Source: Symbiodinium natans
Taxonomy: Eukaryota; Sar; Dinophyceae; Suessiales; Symbiodiniaceae
Length of the DNA stretch: 64,000 bases
Reading direction: 5' to 3'
NCBI GenBank assembly: GCA_905221605.1
Contig: CAJNDS010002406.1
Span: 374,989-438,988, forward strand
Translations under genes and position numbers: made by a program
Shown: positions 20,783 to 29,900 of the stretch, in pieces
Layout of the letters: every line of letters begins with the position of its first letter
Position numbering within the stretch: position 1 is the stretch's first letter
The notes under the pieces: generated by a model
Told to the model about the DNA's origin: nothing
The model's database searches: none
The model's input: only the letters and a program-made list of their open reading frames with translations

Positions 20783-20886
20783 GGCTCGACTTCAATGAGC
20801 TGGACGGGCGGCTGGTCCCCAGTAGGTCTCAAAGCCTGCGCTTTTCGGAACATAGACGCACGGATAGCTTGAGGCATGGGGCATAG
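20783..20886 (+). CDS. candidate exon with acceptor inside TTTAGGG repeat
   Basis: The repeat TTTAGGGTTTAG|GG leads directly into 33 open codons (LDFNELDGRLVPSRSQSLRF...) ending in TAG at 20884. Coding bias is good. No pyrimidine tract other than the repeat precedes it. Confidence 0.4.
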
Positions 20887-21475
20887 GTCTTCGGGTAGAG
20901 AAGCACCTCAAAGCCCACGTCCCAAACACATGTTACCAGTTCTCCACCTCATGGTCCATGTTGGGGTATCCTGAACATACAGGTCGAGATTCTATCACCC
21001 CAAAAAAGGGCCCTAAGCCCCTAAGCTTAAAAAGACCCAAGCCCTTTGAAAGGAGCCCTCCACGGACTTTGTGTTTCTGTGCGTGCGCCTTGCGCAGCCG
21101 CCCCCTAGTCTGCAAAGCATGGGGGGGGGAGGGGGGGAAGCCGAACATGCTTCTATAGCAGTACAAGCCCGAAGCTCTCGAAGCCCGCTGAAGCCTCCCA
21201 GCGCTAGAAACCCTTTGAGCTGCAGAAGCCCTATCAAGTTCGGGTCGGTATCAAGCTCGGGTTGGATTCCAAAACCCTCAATAAGCATCGCCAAATTCCC
21301 AAAGGCACCCCAAAACCCTCCCACACCTGACCCTTGCTTCATCGGCAAAACTCCATGGAAATGGTGGCCTTCCGAACGACGGGCAAGTAAGGGAAGCCAG
21401 AAACCGAAGCAAAAGTCCTGAACCCCTAGACCTGAGGCCCCGAAATCCCTCAAAGGCCTTGATACTCTACAGGCC

Positions 21476-23403
21476 ATGAACCCTGAGCTGAGAGAATCGA
21501 GGCCCTTTGGCTTCCTCGCCTGTCTGGGACAGGGTGTGGCCGCCGCCGTGCCACGCTTTCTGGCGTTTTGTAGGGCTTATCTGAAAAGGGGGGATGACAA
21601 ATACAAAGGGACTCTTATGGGGTACTTGGGAGATCTCGCCTGTGGTGTTCCCGTGTGAACTAGGACCAGTTGAGTTTGTCTGTTTGGTTCGCTTTGGGGA
21701 AGGTGGGGGAAGGGGGGTGGAGGGGGGGAAGAGGGTTCGCGGTTTTAAGGTGTCAGAGGTTTTAGGTTTAGGGTTTAGGAGTTAGGGTTTAGGGTTTAGG
21801 CTTTAGGGTTTAGGGTCTGAGGTTTAGGCCTGGTCCTTTAAAAAATCAGGTTTCGGGATGGTGCGCGGAGGGTTGAGGGTAGCTGGGGCGGCACAGGGCC
21901 ATGCCATCATTTGGCACCTGATGGGCTTTCGGGTTTACCATGGTTTACCCTAGGCGCAGAACAACAAATTTAGGGTTAAGGGTTTAGGGTTTAGGGTTTA
22001 GGGTTTAGGGTTTAGGGTTTAGGGTTTAGGGTTTAGGGTTTACAAGGGCTCCATGCGCGAGCTTCTAGAAACTGAGGTCTTTTGGGGACAATGGGCCTTG
22101 CAGGAGTAGCCGAGCTTAGGGCTTGGGGCGTGAGACCCTCGAAGGAAAAGAGTTCAAAAGACACATTATGGGCTGTGGGGCTCAGTCTGGCAGTTCTTAC
22201 CGCAATTGACAGGTTCACTAAGGGTTTTTGCTGATGGGGGGTTCCAGGGTTAAGGGCCCTAGTACTGAGGGTCGAGGAGTTTGCGGTTGAGAGGGAAGCC
22301 GCGAGAAACCTCATAGAGTCCAGCCGACGCGAAATGTGGACAACAACGACAACAAACGACCCTAACCCCAACCACAGCCTCAACAACAGAACCAGATCTG
22401 TTCAATTCGGCTTTGCCGCCTTTGAGGGTGGAGCAGGGCAGTTTAGGTTTTCTGTTGTTTTTGGGAGGTTTTGGGTGGGCTCAGGGGTTTCGAAGGGGGG
22501 CCCCCTCAACCCCAAAGCCTCAACCCTAGGCCCTAAACCCTAAACCCTAAACCCCTCAACCACAAAGCCAAGCTCGCCACTGGCAGTGCTGGGGTATGCG
22601 CTGGTGTGCCTTGCCCCTGCGGCCCGGTCGAGAGGCAGCTGGGCGGGCAGGTCTCTAGCGATGCTTACCATGGGGCCTGAATAATTTGAATAGGGGTTTG
22701 GGGGTTATTATAGTAGATTTTCAAAGTGACCATATGGGAAGATAATTTAGTAATTATTCCGACCCCTATATTGGGCTTTGGTCGAGGGTTGAAGGCCTTC
22801 CGGGCTGCCTTTGGGCGTGGGGCTGGCCTGCTTGGTTTTGCCGTGGCTTTGCGCGTGCAGATGCACACGCAGAAAGAACCTGCACCTACCACTATCAATC
22901 TGCTCATGCCATCTTGTATCTGTAAAGAACCTAGAGCGACCGTTTCGTATCCAGCCGAAGTGAGGCAGCTGCCGCTGCCCGCACGGCCCCCGGTTTCGGC
23001 GTGCAGGGAGACAGTGACGGGTCATCTGACCTATTGCGCGAGTCCTCGTTTTAGTTGTTCCTTTATAGTACAGCTGCATGAGTGGGAGTCGAATTCAGCC
23101 CGAGTGCTTGACAATGTTAAGAGCCATGTTGTGGCGACGGCATTGGGGTGTTAGGCCGTTTGTATAATTCCTGGACATGTCGGCAGTTGGCCATCACTCA
23201 GCAACACTGAAGACCAGAGTTCGCAGATGATTCCAGTATGCGCAACGCAACCGAGCCCTGCTAAATCTGCTTTCAGCTTGAGAAGAACGTACAGCCGTGA
23301 ACCGATTGCTGAACCGGTCTCATGCTGCCCTTCAGACCCGGACCCTAGACCTTCAGTGCTAGAGACCTTGGAAACCAATTCCCTACATAAGGCCATGCCA
23401 TAA
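21476..23403 (+). CDS. complete six-exon gene model, unknown protein
   Basis: ATG at 21476, three bases after an acceptor-like CTCTACAG. Exons 21476-21569, 22248-22335, 22390-22427, 22568-22650, 22861-23013 and 23155-23403 total 705 nt: 234 codons plus TAA, in phase at every junction. Landmarks: FGFLACLGQGVAAAVPRFLA (hydrophobic), VEEFAVEREAARNLIESSRR, the cysteine-rich SAGVCAGVPCPCGPVERQLG, and a polar Ser/Pro-rich end. The last intron (23014-23154) is inferred because the frame otherwise meets a TAG at 23152 and then stays open for 82 codons; reading without it gives a 198-residue protein. One intron is only 54 bp. No family is recognised. Confidence 0.55.
22690..22772. repeat. imperfect inverted repeat, possible MITE
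   Basis: AATAGGGGTTTGGGGGTTAT at the left and TAATTATTCCGACCCCTATA at the right are partly complementary. It lies inside an intron of the 21476-23403 gene. A similar GGGGTCGG...ATTATC arrangement occurs at about 48035-48100. Confidence 0.4.
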
Positions 23404-23457
23404 AGACTGTAGTGTTTGGGGGGTGTAAGGTGGACGCTATCGTGCGCAGGTCCCCAG

Positions 23458-23880
23458 CAGCAAGCCGACGAAACGGCTGAGAGCAAAGCCCCATTGCTCT
23501 TGGCCGTACGGGCCCTGTCTGGTTCGCTCTTGCCAAAGAGTGGAATGAGTGGGCTTCATGTGTGGATGATTGCTCGTCAGTTTGCCATCTGCCAGTCAGG
23601 GACTGGGAAGGAAGGCAAGAAGCCCTATAAACCCTAAACCCTAAGCCCCCAAAGCCGCCAACAAGATGTTTGAACACGATGTCACAAGATCGGATGTTGA
23701 TGCCCAGGCCTTTGACACAGCTGCCCAGTACTGCCAACCTGCTCCCAAGCGAGGCCACCAACTTTGCGGCAAAGTTGAGACGGGTTTCAGGGCACTCCCT
23801 GAGCAAACTGTTAAAAGACATAAAAATGAAAAGTTCAACAAAACAAAGAGCAAAAGTACGTTAAGCAACAGCAAGCCATG
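23458..23880 (+). CDS. two probable exons, unknown protein
   Basis: 23458-23637: acceptor GTCCCCAG|CAG and 59 codons (ADETAESKAPLLLAVRALSG...) to a TAA in CCCTAAA repeat, so the real donor is probably earlier. About 23665-23785: coding in two competing frames (one contains MFEHDVTRSDVDAQAF, the other LPSEATNFAAKLRR followed by GTTTCA). TA microsatellite follows at 23890-24030. Confidence 0.4.
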
Positions 23881-24129
23881 AAGACATACAGATACATCTC
23901 TATATATATATATATGTATGCATATTGGCATAAACATAAATAACATATATATATATGTAAATATATATATATATGTACATATATATGTATGTACAAATGT
24001 ATATATTTACACTTATACTTATATTTATACTTTTCTAAACCTTGAGCCCTGCGTTTGCGTTCAACCCGACACTTAAGCAGGCCGCCCTCAAGCCTCCAAG
24101 GGGTTTCTTAAGAGGCTGAGATTTTGCAG

Positions 24130-24201
24130 GTGGAGCCCCACCATGGACCTTTTCCTGGCTCGCTTGCTTGGCACCGGGCCCGGTTCATCTGCTGGGCTAG
24201 G
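24130..24201 (+). CDS. candidate exon ending at a TTTAGGG array
   Basis: Acceptor ATTTTGCAG|G, 24 codons open in all three frames (one includes MDLFLARLLGTGPGSSAGL), then donor TAGG|GTTTAG at the first unit of a TTTAGGG/TTCAGGG array (24202-24330). Confidence 0.35.
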
Positions 24202-24333
24202 GTTTAGGGTTTAGGGTTCAGGGTTCAGGGTTTAGGGTTCAGGGTTCAGGGTTCAGGGTTTAGGGTTCAGGGTTTAGGGTTCAGGGTTCAGGGTTCAGGG
24301 TTCAGGGTGCAGGGTGCAAGGTGCAGGGTGCAG
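24202..24333. repeat. TTTAGGG/TTCAGGG/TGCAGGG array
   Basis: Blocks of variant heptamers that change along the array (TTTAGGG, then TTCAGGG, then TGCAGGG), implying local homogenisation of point variants. Confidence 0.93.
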
Positions 24334-24443
24334 GGGAATTGAGGTTGAGGGAATGTGAGGTTTGCTCCTGCTTGCTTTGCTCCTAGAGATCTGCAGCCTC
24401 AGATCCAAACCTTCAAACCTCAACCCCTAAACCCATTCCTCAG

Positions 24444-24573
24444 AATCGGTGAGCTCGAGGTGTGGCGGGAGCTTTTCGTGTGGCTCTTCTGGTTCACGTT
24501 GTTCTGGTCGTGCGCGAGCCCAGACCAAGGGTTTGCTACTGTTTGCTACTGTTTGCTGCAATGCAAGGCGTGA
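24444..24573 (+). CDS. probable exon encoding a membrane segment
   Basis: Acceptor CATTCCTCAG|A directly after CCCTAAA-like sequence. The frame ELEVWRELFVWLFWFTLFWS is strongly hydrophobic with almost all third positions G or C. It is open to TGA at 24571, but the donor may be earlier. A likely single-pass transmembrane segment. Confidence 0.48.
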
Positions 24574-24833
24574 AGGATCTTCTAGAACCGCGGAACCCGA
24601 TAGAGTTCAGGAACTTCAGGGTTTCGAACTTGATTTGTGTTGGGGTTGGGAAGCAGAGTTTTGGTCTTAGGGTTTGGGAAGCAGGCGGCTCGTGCGGGGT
24701 GTGTCATTGCGGTATTTTGGTGCAGATGGCTGCAGCAGGTGTGGGCCTAGGGTTTTTTGTTTTAGGGCTGAGTTCAGCTTTGCATGTGTATAGTGTATAG
24801 CTGCAGCTCGTACTGAAGCCTTAAATATGTGGA

Positions 24834-25366
24834 GTGTCACATCTTGGCTGGTCGGCTGGCAAACATCGCGGAGATACCAAGAGAATACTCAAAACCGTGT
24901 CAGGTCCTGTTACCTTTCTGCAGCCAAGCTACAGTAGCGGATGCCCACGTCCAACGGCCAAAGATGTTGACCATGAACACCCTGTTTGTGCGAGAGGCTG
25001 GGACCCTCTGAGCCACCCTTCGTCCACAGCCTCGAGGACTTTCCCAGCCAGACTCAAATTCCTCTTCGTTGCGCAGCTTATGCCTCATAGCTTGAGAAGT
25101 CGAGAGGTGGAGGTGTCAAGTGGCTCAGGGCTTGCGCGTATACGCAGGGTTTGGAGACCTTCCGGCCCTTGGCAGGACCTGAATATCGTTCTACACGGAG
25201 AGGCTATGGCCCCAGAATGGACAATGGTTTGGGTCCTTTCGGCTCAGCCGATTGCTTCTGTTCCCAGCAGGCCCCAGTTCGGGGTTCAGTTCTGTGATAG
25301 GGTTTAGGGTTTAGGGTTTAGGGTTTAGGGTTTAGGGTTTAGGGTTTAGGGTTTAGGGTTTAGGGT

Positions 25367-25398
<32 letters not shown>

Positions 25399-26633
25399 GG
25401 TTTAGGGTTTAGGGTTTAGGGTTTAGGGTTCTCGCTGTTACGAGGTTCCTCGCGTGAACGAGCTCCTGATGGAGAACATTCCACCCAGCATCGGCACGCC
25501 GGCTAAGATTCTCCGGACTGTCGGGCAGAGTTAGCCAAACCAGAATAGAATCACAATAAGAATAAGAATAACAATAACAGGAATAGTAGTAATAATCGTA
25601 ATAAGAATAAGAATATCAATAACAATAATAGTAGAAATAATAGTAGTCGCAGTAATTGCAGTAATCATATTAAAAAAAGCCTTACACCCTGCCACTGAAT
25701 GTCAACTGCAGAAGCTTGCGCCAGTAGCGCCAGCCTCGTCCAGTGCTTGTGTAAGGCTCATCACAGGGTTCAGGCGATTGCGCTCATGAGAGGGTTTAGG
25801 GTTTAGGGTTTATAGGGTTTATAGGGTTTATAGGGTTTATAGGGTTTATAGGGTTTATAGGGTTTATAGGGTTTATAGGGTTTATAGGGTTTATAGGGTT
25901 TATAGGGTTTATAGGGTTTATAGGGTTTATAGGGTTTAGGGGGTTTAGGGGGTTTAGGGGGTTTAGGGGGTTTAGGGGGTTTAGGGTTTAGGGTCTGCCG
26001 ATGCTTTCAAGGTGATTGCTGGGCGGTGAGGCAACATCACCTGCACGTGGCGGAGGCGCTCTGGCTGCGAACAATCAAGCCTCTCAACCCCAGTGTCGTG
26101 ATTCCCATGACCGTGGAGCCCATCCTAAACCCTAAACCCTAAACCCTGAGCCCTAAACCCGAAACCCTAAACCCCCTTACATGTGCTGCCCAGGACTATT
26201 GCAAGCCAGTGCCCATGGTGCCCGTTCACGTTGAAGCCCTGGCAGGGAGGGACCCGAGTGGCCTTCTCTTTATTAAAGAGGTGGGAGTTCATACAACTGG
26301 GTAGTTGTCAAAATTGTGTTAGGTGCCGTATGATGTTAGGGACCCCCAAAAGGGACTAGAATTTTGACAACCGCCCAAATAGAAGTCACGGCAAAATTGC
26401 AGTCGTGCGTCGCCCACGTAGAGCTAAATTCCCACCTAAACAATGACAAAACACGCTGGGCACCTGAGCATTCAGCAATGTTCCACCCGCTTTATCAGGA
26501 GCCCCCTGAAGTAAGCCAAGTTTTCCGGGCTCTGCAGGATCGCGCACTTAAGTCAGGTCTTCCGGGTGTCGAAAGAACATTTGCGTGCGGCGCGCCTTTA
26601 AGACCAATTGACAGGCCTCGCTGTCCTTTTTAA
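24834..26633 (+). CDS. multi-exon gene with telomere-repeat introns, unknown protein
   Basis: Exons (24834)-25301, 25427-25529, 25712-25793, 25992-26112, 26194-26280 and 26403-26633 (TAA at 26631) give 1092 nt, exactly 364 codons, with every junction in phase. The 5' boundary of the first exon is unknown (the frame begins without ATG). Introns: 25302-25426 and 25794-25991 consist of telomere-type repeat only; 25530-25711 carries an AAT-like trinucleotide tract; 26281-26402 is mostly a 78-bp MITE. Landmarks: GPWQDLNIVLHGEAMAPEWT, YEVPRVNELLMENIPPSIGT, LVQCLCKAHHRVQAIALMR, HVAEALWLRTIKPLNPSVVI, HVEALAGRDPSGLLFIKE and HSAMFHPLYQEPPEVSQVFR. No family is recognised. The phase agreement across six exons is good evidence that the gene is real. 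Confidence 0.6.
25302..25426 (+). repeat. telomere-type repeat forming a whole intron
   Basis: 125 bp of TTTAGGG units with an inner block of TTGAGGG. The flanks are GATAGG|GTTTAGGG at the left and GTTTAG|GGTTCTCGC at the right. Coding frames on both sides meet in phase 0. Confidence 0.65.
25794..25991 (+). repeat. telomere-type repeat forming a second whole intron
   Basis: 198 bp: TTTAGGG, about fifteen GGGTTTATA units, several GGGGTTTA units, then TTTAGGG. The flanks are ATGAGAGG|GTTTAGGG and GTTTAG|GGTCTGCCG. The exon before ends with two codon bases (GG) and the exon after supplies the third (G). Confidence 0.65.
26299..26376. mobile_element. MITE-like element, family 3, fills an intron
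   Basis: A 78-bp foldback: GGGTAGTTGTCAAAATT at the left against AATTTTGACAACCGCCC at the right (16 of 17 paired). It takes up most of the 122-bp intron 26281-26402 (donor GAG|GTGGGA, acceptor AATTGCAG|TCG). Confidence 0.75.
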
Positions 26634-26945
26634 AACTTTTTGACTTCTTTCATATAAACGCCCGGACCTGTTCAAAGATGGACAGAATCAGTTTACAGTA
26701 TCCCAGGCTTCGGACGCGAGACACTAATCCCAGGAAAAAGCAGGGAAATGGGAGAGGCTTGATTCCACAGCACGAAGCGTTTGACTCTTGAAAGGGATGG
26801 CAACGGGCCTCAGCAGTTGCGATTCCACGCTTTAGGGATGTGTCCTACCTAAAAATATGGAATAGTTAGACCTTACATCACATTTCTAAGATCGCCTCGC
26901 AGCTGAGGCATATTCAGTAGCTAAAGTACATATTGGGCTCCTTAG
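26634..26945. other. intergenic stretch, possible upstream exon
   Basis: An ATG at 26683 opens a 37-codon frame (MDRISLQYPRLRTRDTNPRK...) that could be a first exon of the next gene. No other coding signal is seen. Confidence 0.3.
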
Positions 26946-29900
26946 GCCAAGGCTCGTGCACTCCGTGCCCCAGGTGCCCTTCGAAGACCTATCGGCGCGG
27001 GTGGTTTTCATTGACCCTGGTCGGCACAGTGGGCCTTCACCGCTTTGGCTTGAAAAGCTCCGAAACCCCGAAACCCCCCAATTTCCCAAAACCCCAAAAA
27101 CCCCAAAACCCCAAAAACTCCAAAAACCCTAGTACCCCAAAAAACCCAATGCACCAAAAAACCCCCCAAACACCCAAACACCCAAAGCCCCCAAACACCA
27201 AAAGCCCCAACAAAAAATCTTCATAACCCCAAAAAACCGAAAAACCTCAAAACCCCAAAACCCTCAAACTCTCCGAAACCCCAAACCCCAAACCCTCCCA
27301 GGCCCAAACTCCACACCGAAACAAGCTGACTCTGAACCTGAGGATGGCATCTCGAGCCTGCGAATGACTGAGCTCCAGGCTTGTTGCTGTGCTGTTGGCA
27401 GTGAAGGTTTGGGGTTTGGGGCTTAGGATTGGGTTTAGGGTTTAGGGTTTAGGGTTTAGGGTTTAGGTTTAAGTGTTAGGATTTCGGCGTTTCAGTGCTG
27501 AAACTGGAGAGGTGGGTGGGTTTTGGAAATTCATGTCAGTTGCTCTCTCGAGGCGGTCCACACTCGCCCAGCCTTACACAATCAGAAGCCATCAGAAGTC
27601 CCACGCCTTAAGCCGGTAGACGTCCAAGCCTACACTGCACCTAGACTCAGACCCTCAAAGCCCAAACCTGGGAATGCCCGTGTGTGAAGCTGGTGCGGCA
27701 GGTTCTCCCTGAGCACGGGCTTGCCCTAGCCGATGCAGGACACAGAGCTGTCCGCCACCCTTCTAGGCTCTTGGGGTTTGGTTTAGGTCTTGGGCTTAGG
27801 CTTCGGCTTAGGCTTAGTGCTGGTGTGTACCAGCAGGCATGGAAGGAAACAGTGGACTGCGCGTATTCCCTGAATCCGAATCCATTGCAGGCACACACTA
27901 ACGCGGAGATCTTTTACACGCAAGCAACAAAGAAAGGTCCTTGAACTGATAGCTACTTCTAGGGACTGTGGGCTACAGCACCTACAGTCTGAGATGTTAG
28001 TTGTGCTGTACACTATACAAGGTTGAAAGCATGCTCAAGGCTTACTGACTTCTTGGGCCTAATGAGCAAAAGGAAAACAACAAGATAGGCTATGGCCAAA
28101 CATGTACAGGTACTACAGTTCAACACTCCTCCTTCGCTCCTTCGCTAGGAGGAAGCGACAAACAGAAACCTGTACATGTCCATCCCTTCCGGGAGGAGGC
28201 ACAGACTCCCCCAAAAGGAAGGACTACAGCTGGCCGGCTGGCCTCAGAGTGCGAGGGCTCTCAAGGCACCTCTTGCAGAAGAAAGCAAACTGGCAGGGAC
28301 TTACTTTAGCAAGTCCTGCCCGTCAGGGCGGAGTTGTCTTGCTGGGCTCAACGAACTGCACAAAAGCTCAACAAGCAACAGGCCTGGCAAACTCATGCAA
28401 GACAAAATGCCAAATTCTACTCGGCTTAGGACACAGCGTCCAAGTCCGATGCTGGCAACAAATATTTGCGACGCACGCCGGGGTTGACATCACAAGGTCT
28501 AGTCAATCGAGCACGTCTGTGAACAAACCGTGGTCGGTCCAGAAGTTGACGGCTGGACAACGCGGGCATGTTGGAACAGTGTGTCCAATCACTGAGGTCG
28601 TACTCGCCAGGCGTGCTGTCACCTCGATTGGGGTCTGCGTCGCCATTGTCATCGCTGTCTTGCGCGTTCAGCTTGAAACACACTGGTGTGGACTGGCTAT
28701 CATGTGGGCTGTTGGTCGCACGAATGTTGCCACAACCCTTTCCCGAGCCCAGCCTCAACCTTGAAGCGGCTACAAAAACACTGGTCGCATGTGGTTTGCC
28801 GCTCTTTGATGCGTTACACCTTGGTTGATTTCGTGGGCGCAGGTTGAGCTTGCGGCTCATTGGCTCCACATTTCGGGGCAACCTGGACGTTGCTTCGCTG
28901 CTGCTCCCGCACAGGCCCACCTGTGAGGTTCCGTCAGCATTGGCACGCTCATGCCGCACATCGGCCTCCAACTGGGCAATCAACTCAAGCGCGACGTGTT
29001 TACACATGTAGGGGCAGCCGCGGCGAATCACAAGCGGAATGACCTGCCCGTCAGGGTGGTGAAATGCACAGTCGGCATCGCTCACCCAACTAAGCCTAAA
29101 CCCCAAGCGACTGATCACTGCACCCATGGGTATGATTGTTTGGGTTCCTTCCCTTCCGGGTGGTGTGAGCAGAGTGCCATTGCATGTGAGACGCGCGAGC
29201 GCATGCACGTTACCACCCAAGCTCACATCCACCTCAACCGCAGTATCCCATTCCTCCTGAGCGCCAGCCTGTCTCAGGGGATGCGTGGCACCTGAGTCTA
29301 CCAACGCCAGTGCCTGAGCATGAACGTGAAGTGAGCGCATTTGAGGAATGGGGTTCGGAGTCTGAGGCGATTCCTGACGTCTGCTAGCATCACAGCAGGC
29401 CTTCAGACTTCACCAACTCCCCAAAAAGCTTGGGCAACACCTGGCCAGCATGGACCTCTTCCCTTGGCTCCAAAGCTGGGGTCTGGGGAGCGGCTTCGCT
29501 CCTGCGTGTGTCTCCTCCTGGACCTGTGGCCTGTGTGGAGTTGGTTGCATCCTGCGCTGCCGGCTCCTCCTGAACCTGAGGCTGGAGTTGGGGGCTTGCT
29601 TCGTTCACCCTTCCTGCCCGACAGTCCTTGCGGTGATGTTCTTTGGAACCGCATTTCCAACACCTGTTGGCCTTGTCCTGAGCGGAAAACACACTCAGAT
29701 CATGAGCATACTCACAGTGTGAACCCTTCCGGCAACCACGCGACAACACGAAGAATTTGCACCATTTCCTGGTAGGCAAACGCGGCTTTTCTTTTTGGGT
29801 GATGCTGTGACTTTCATTGGCCTGCTCACCTGCGATGGAAACCTCAGCTACCTTACCACCTGAAACCTCTGGCTGCACCAGCGCCAAAGTTTCAAACTCT

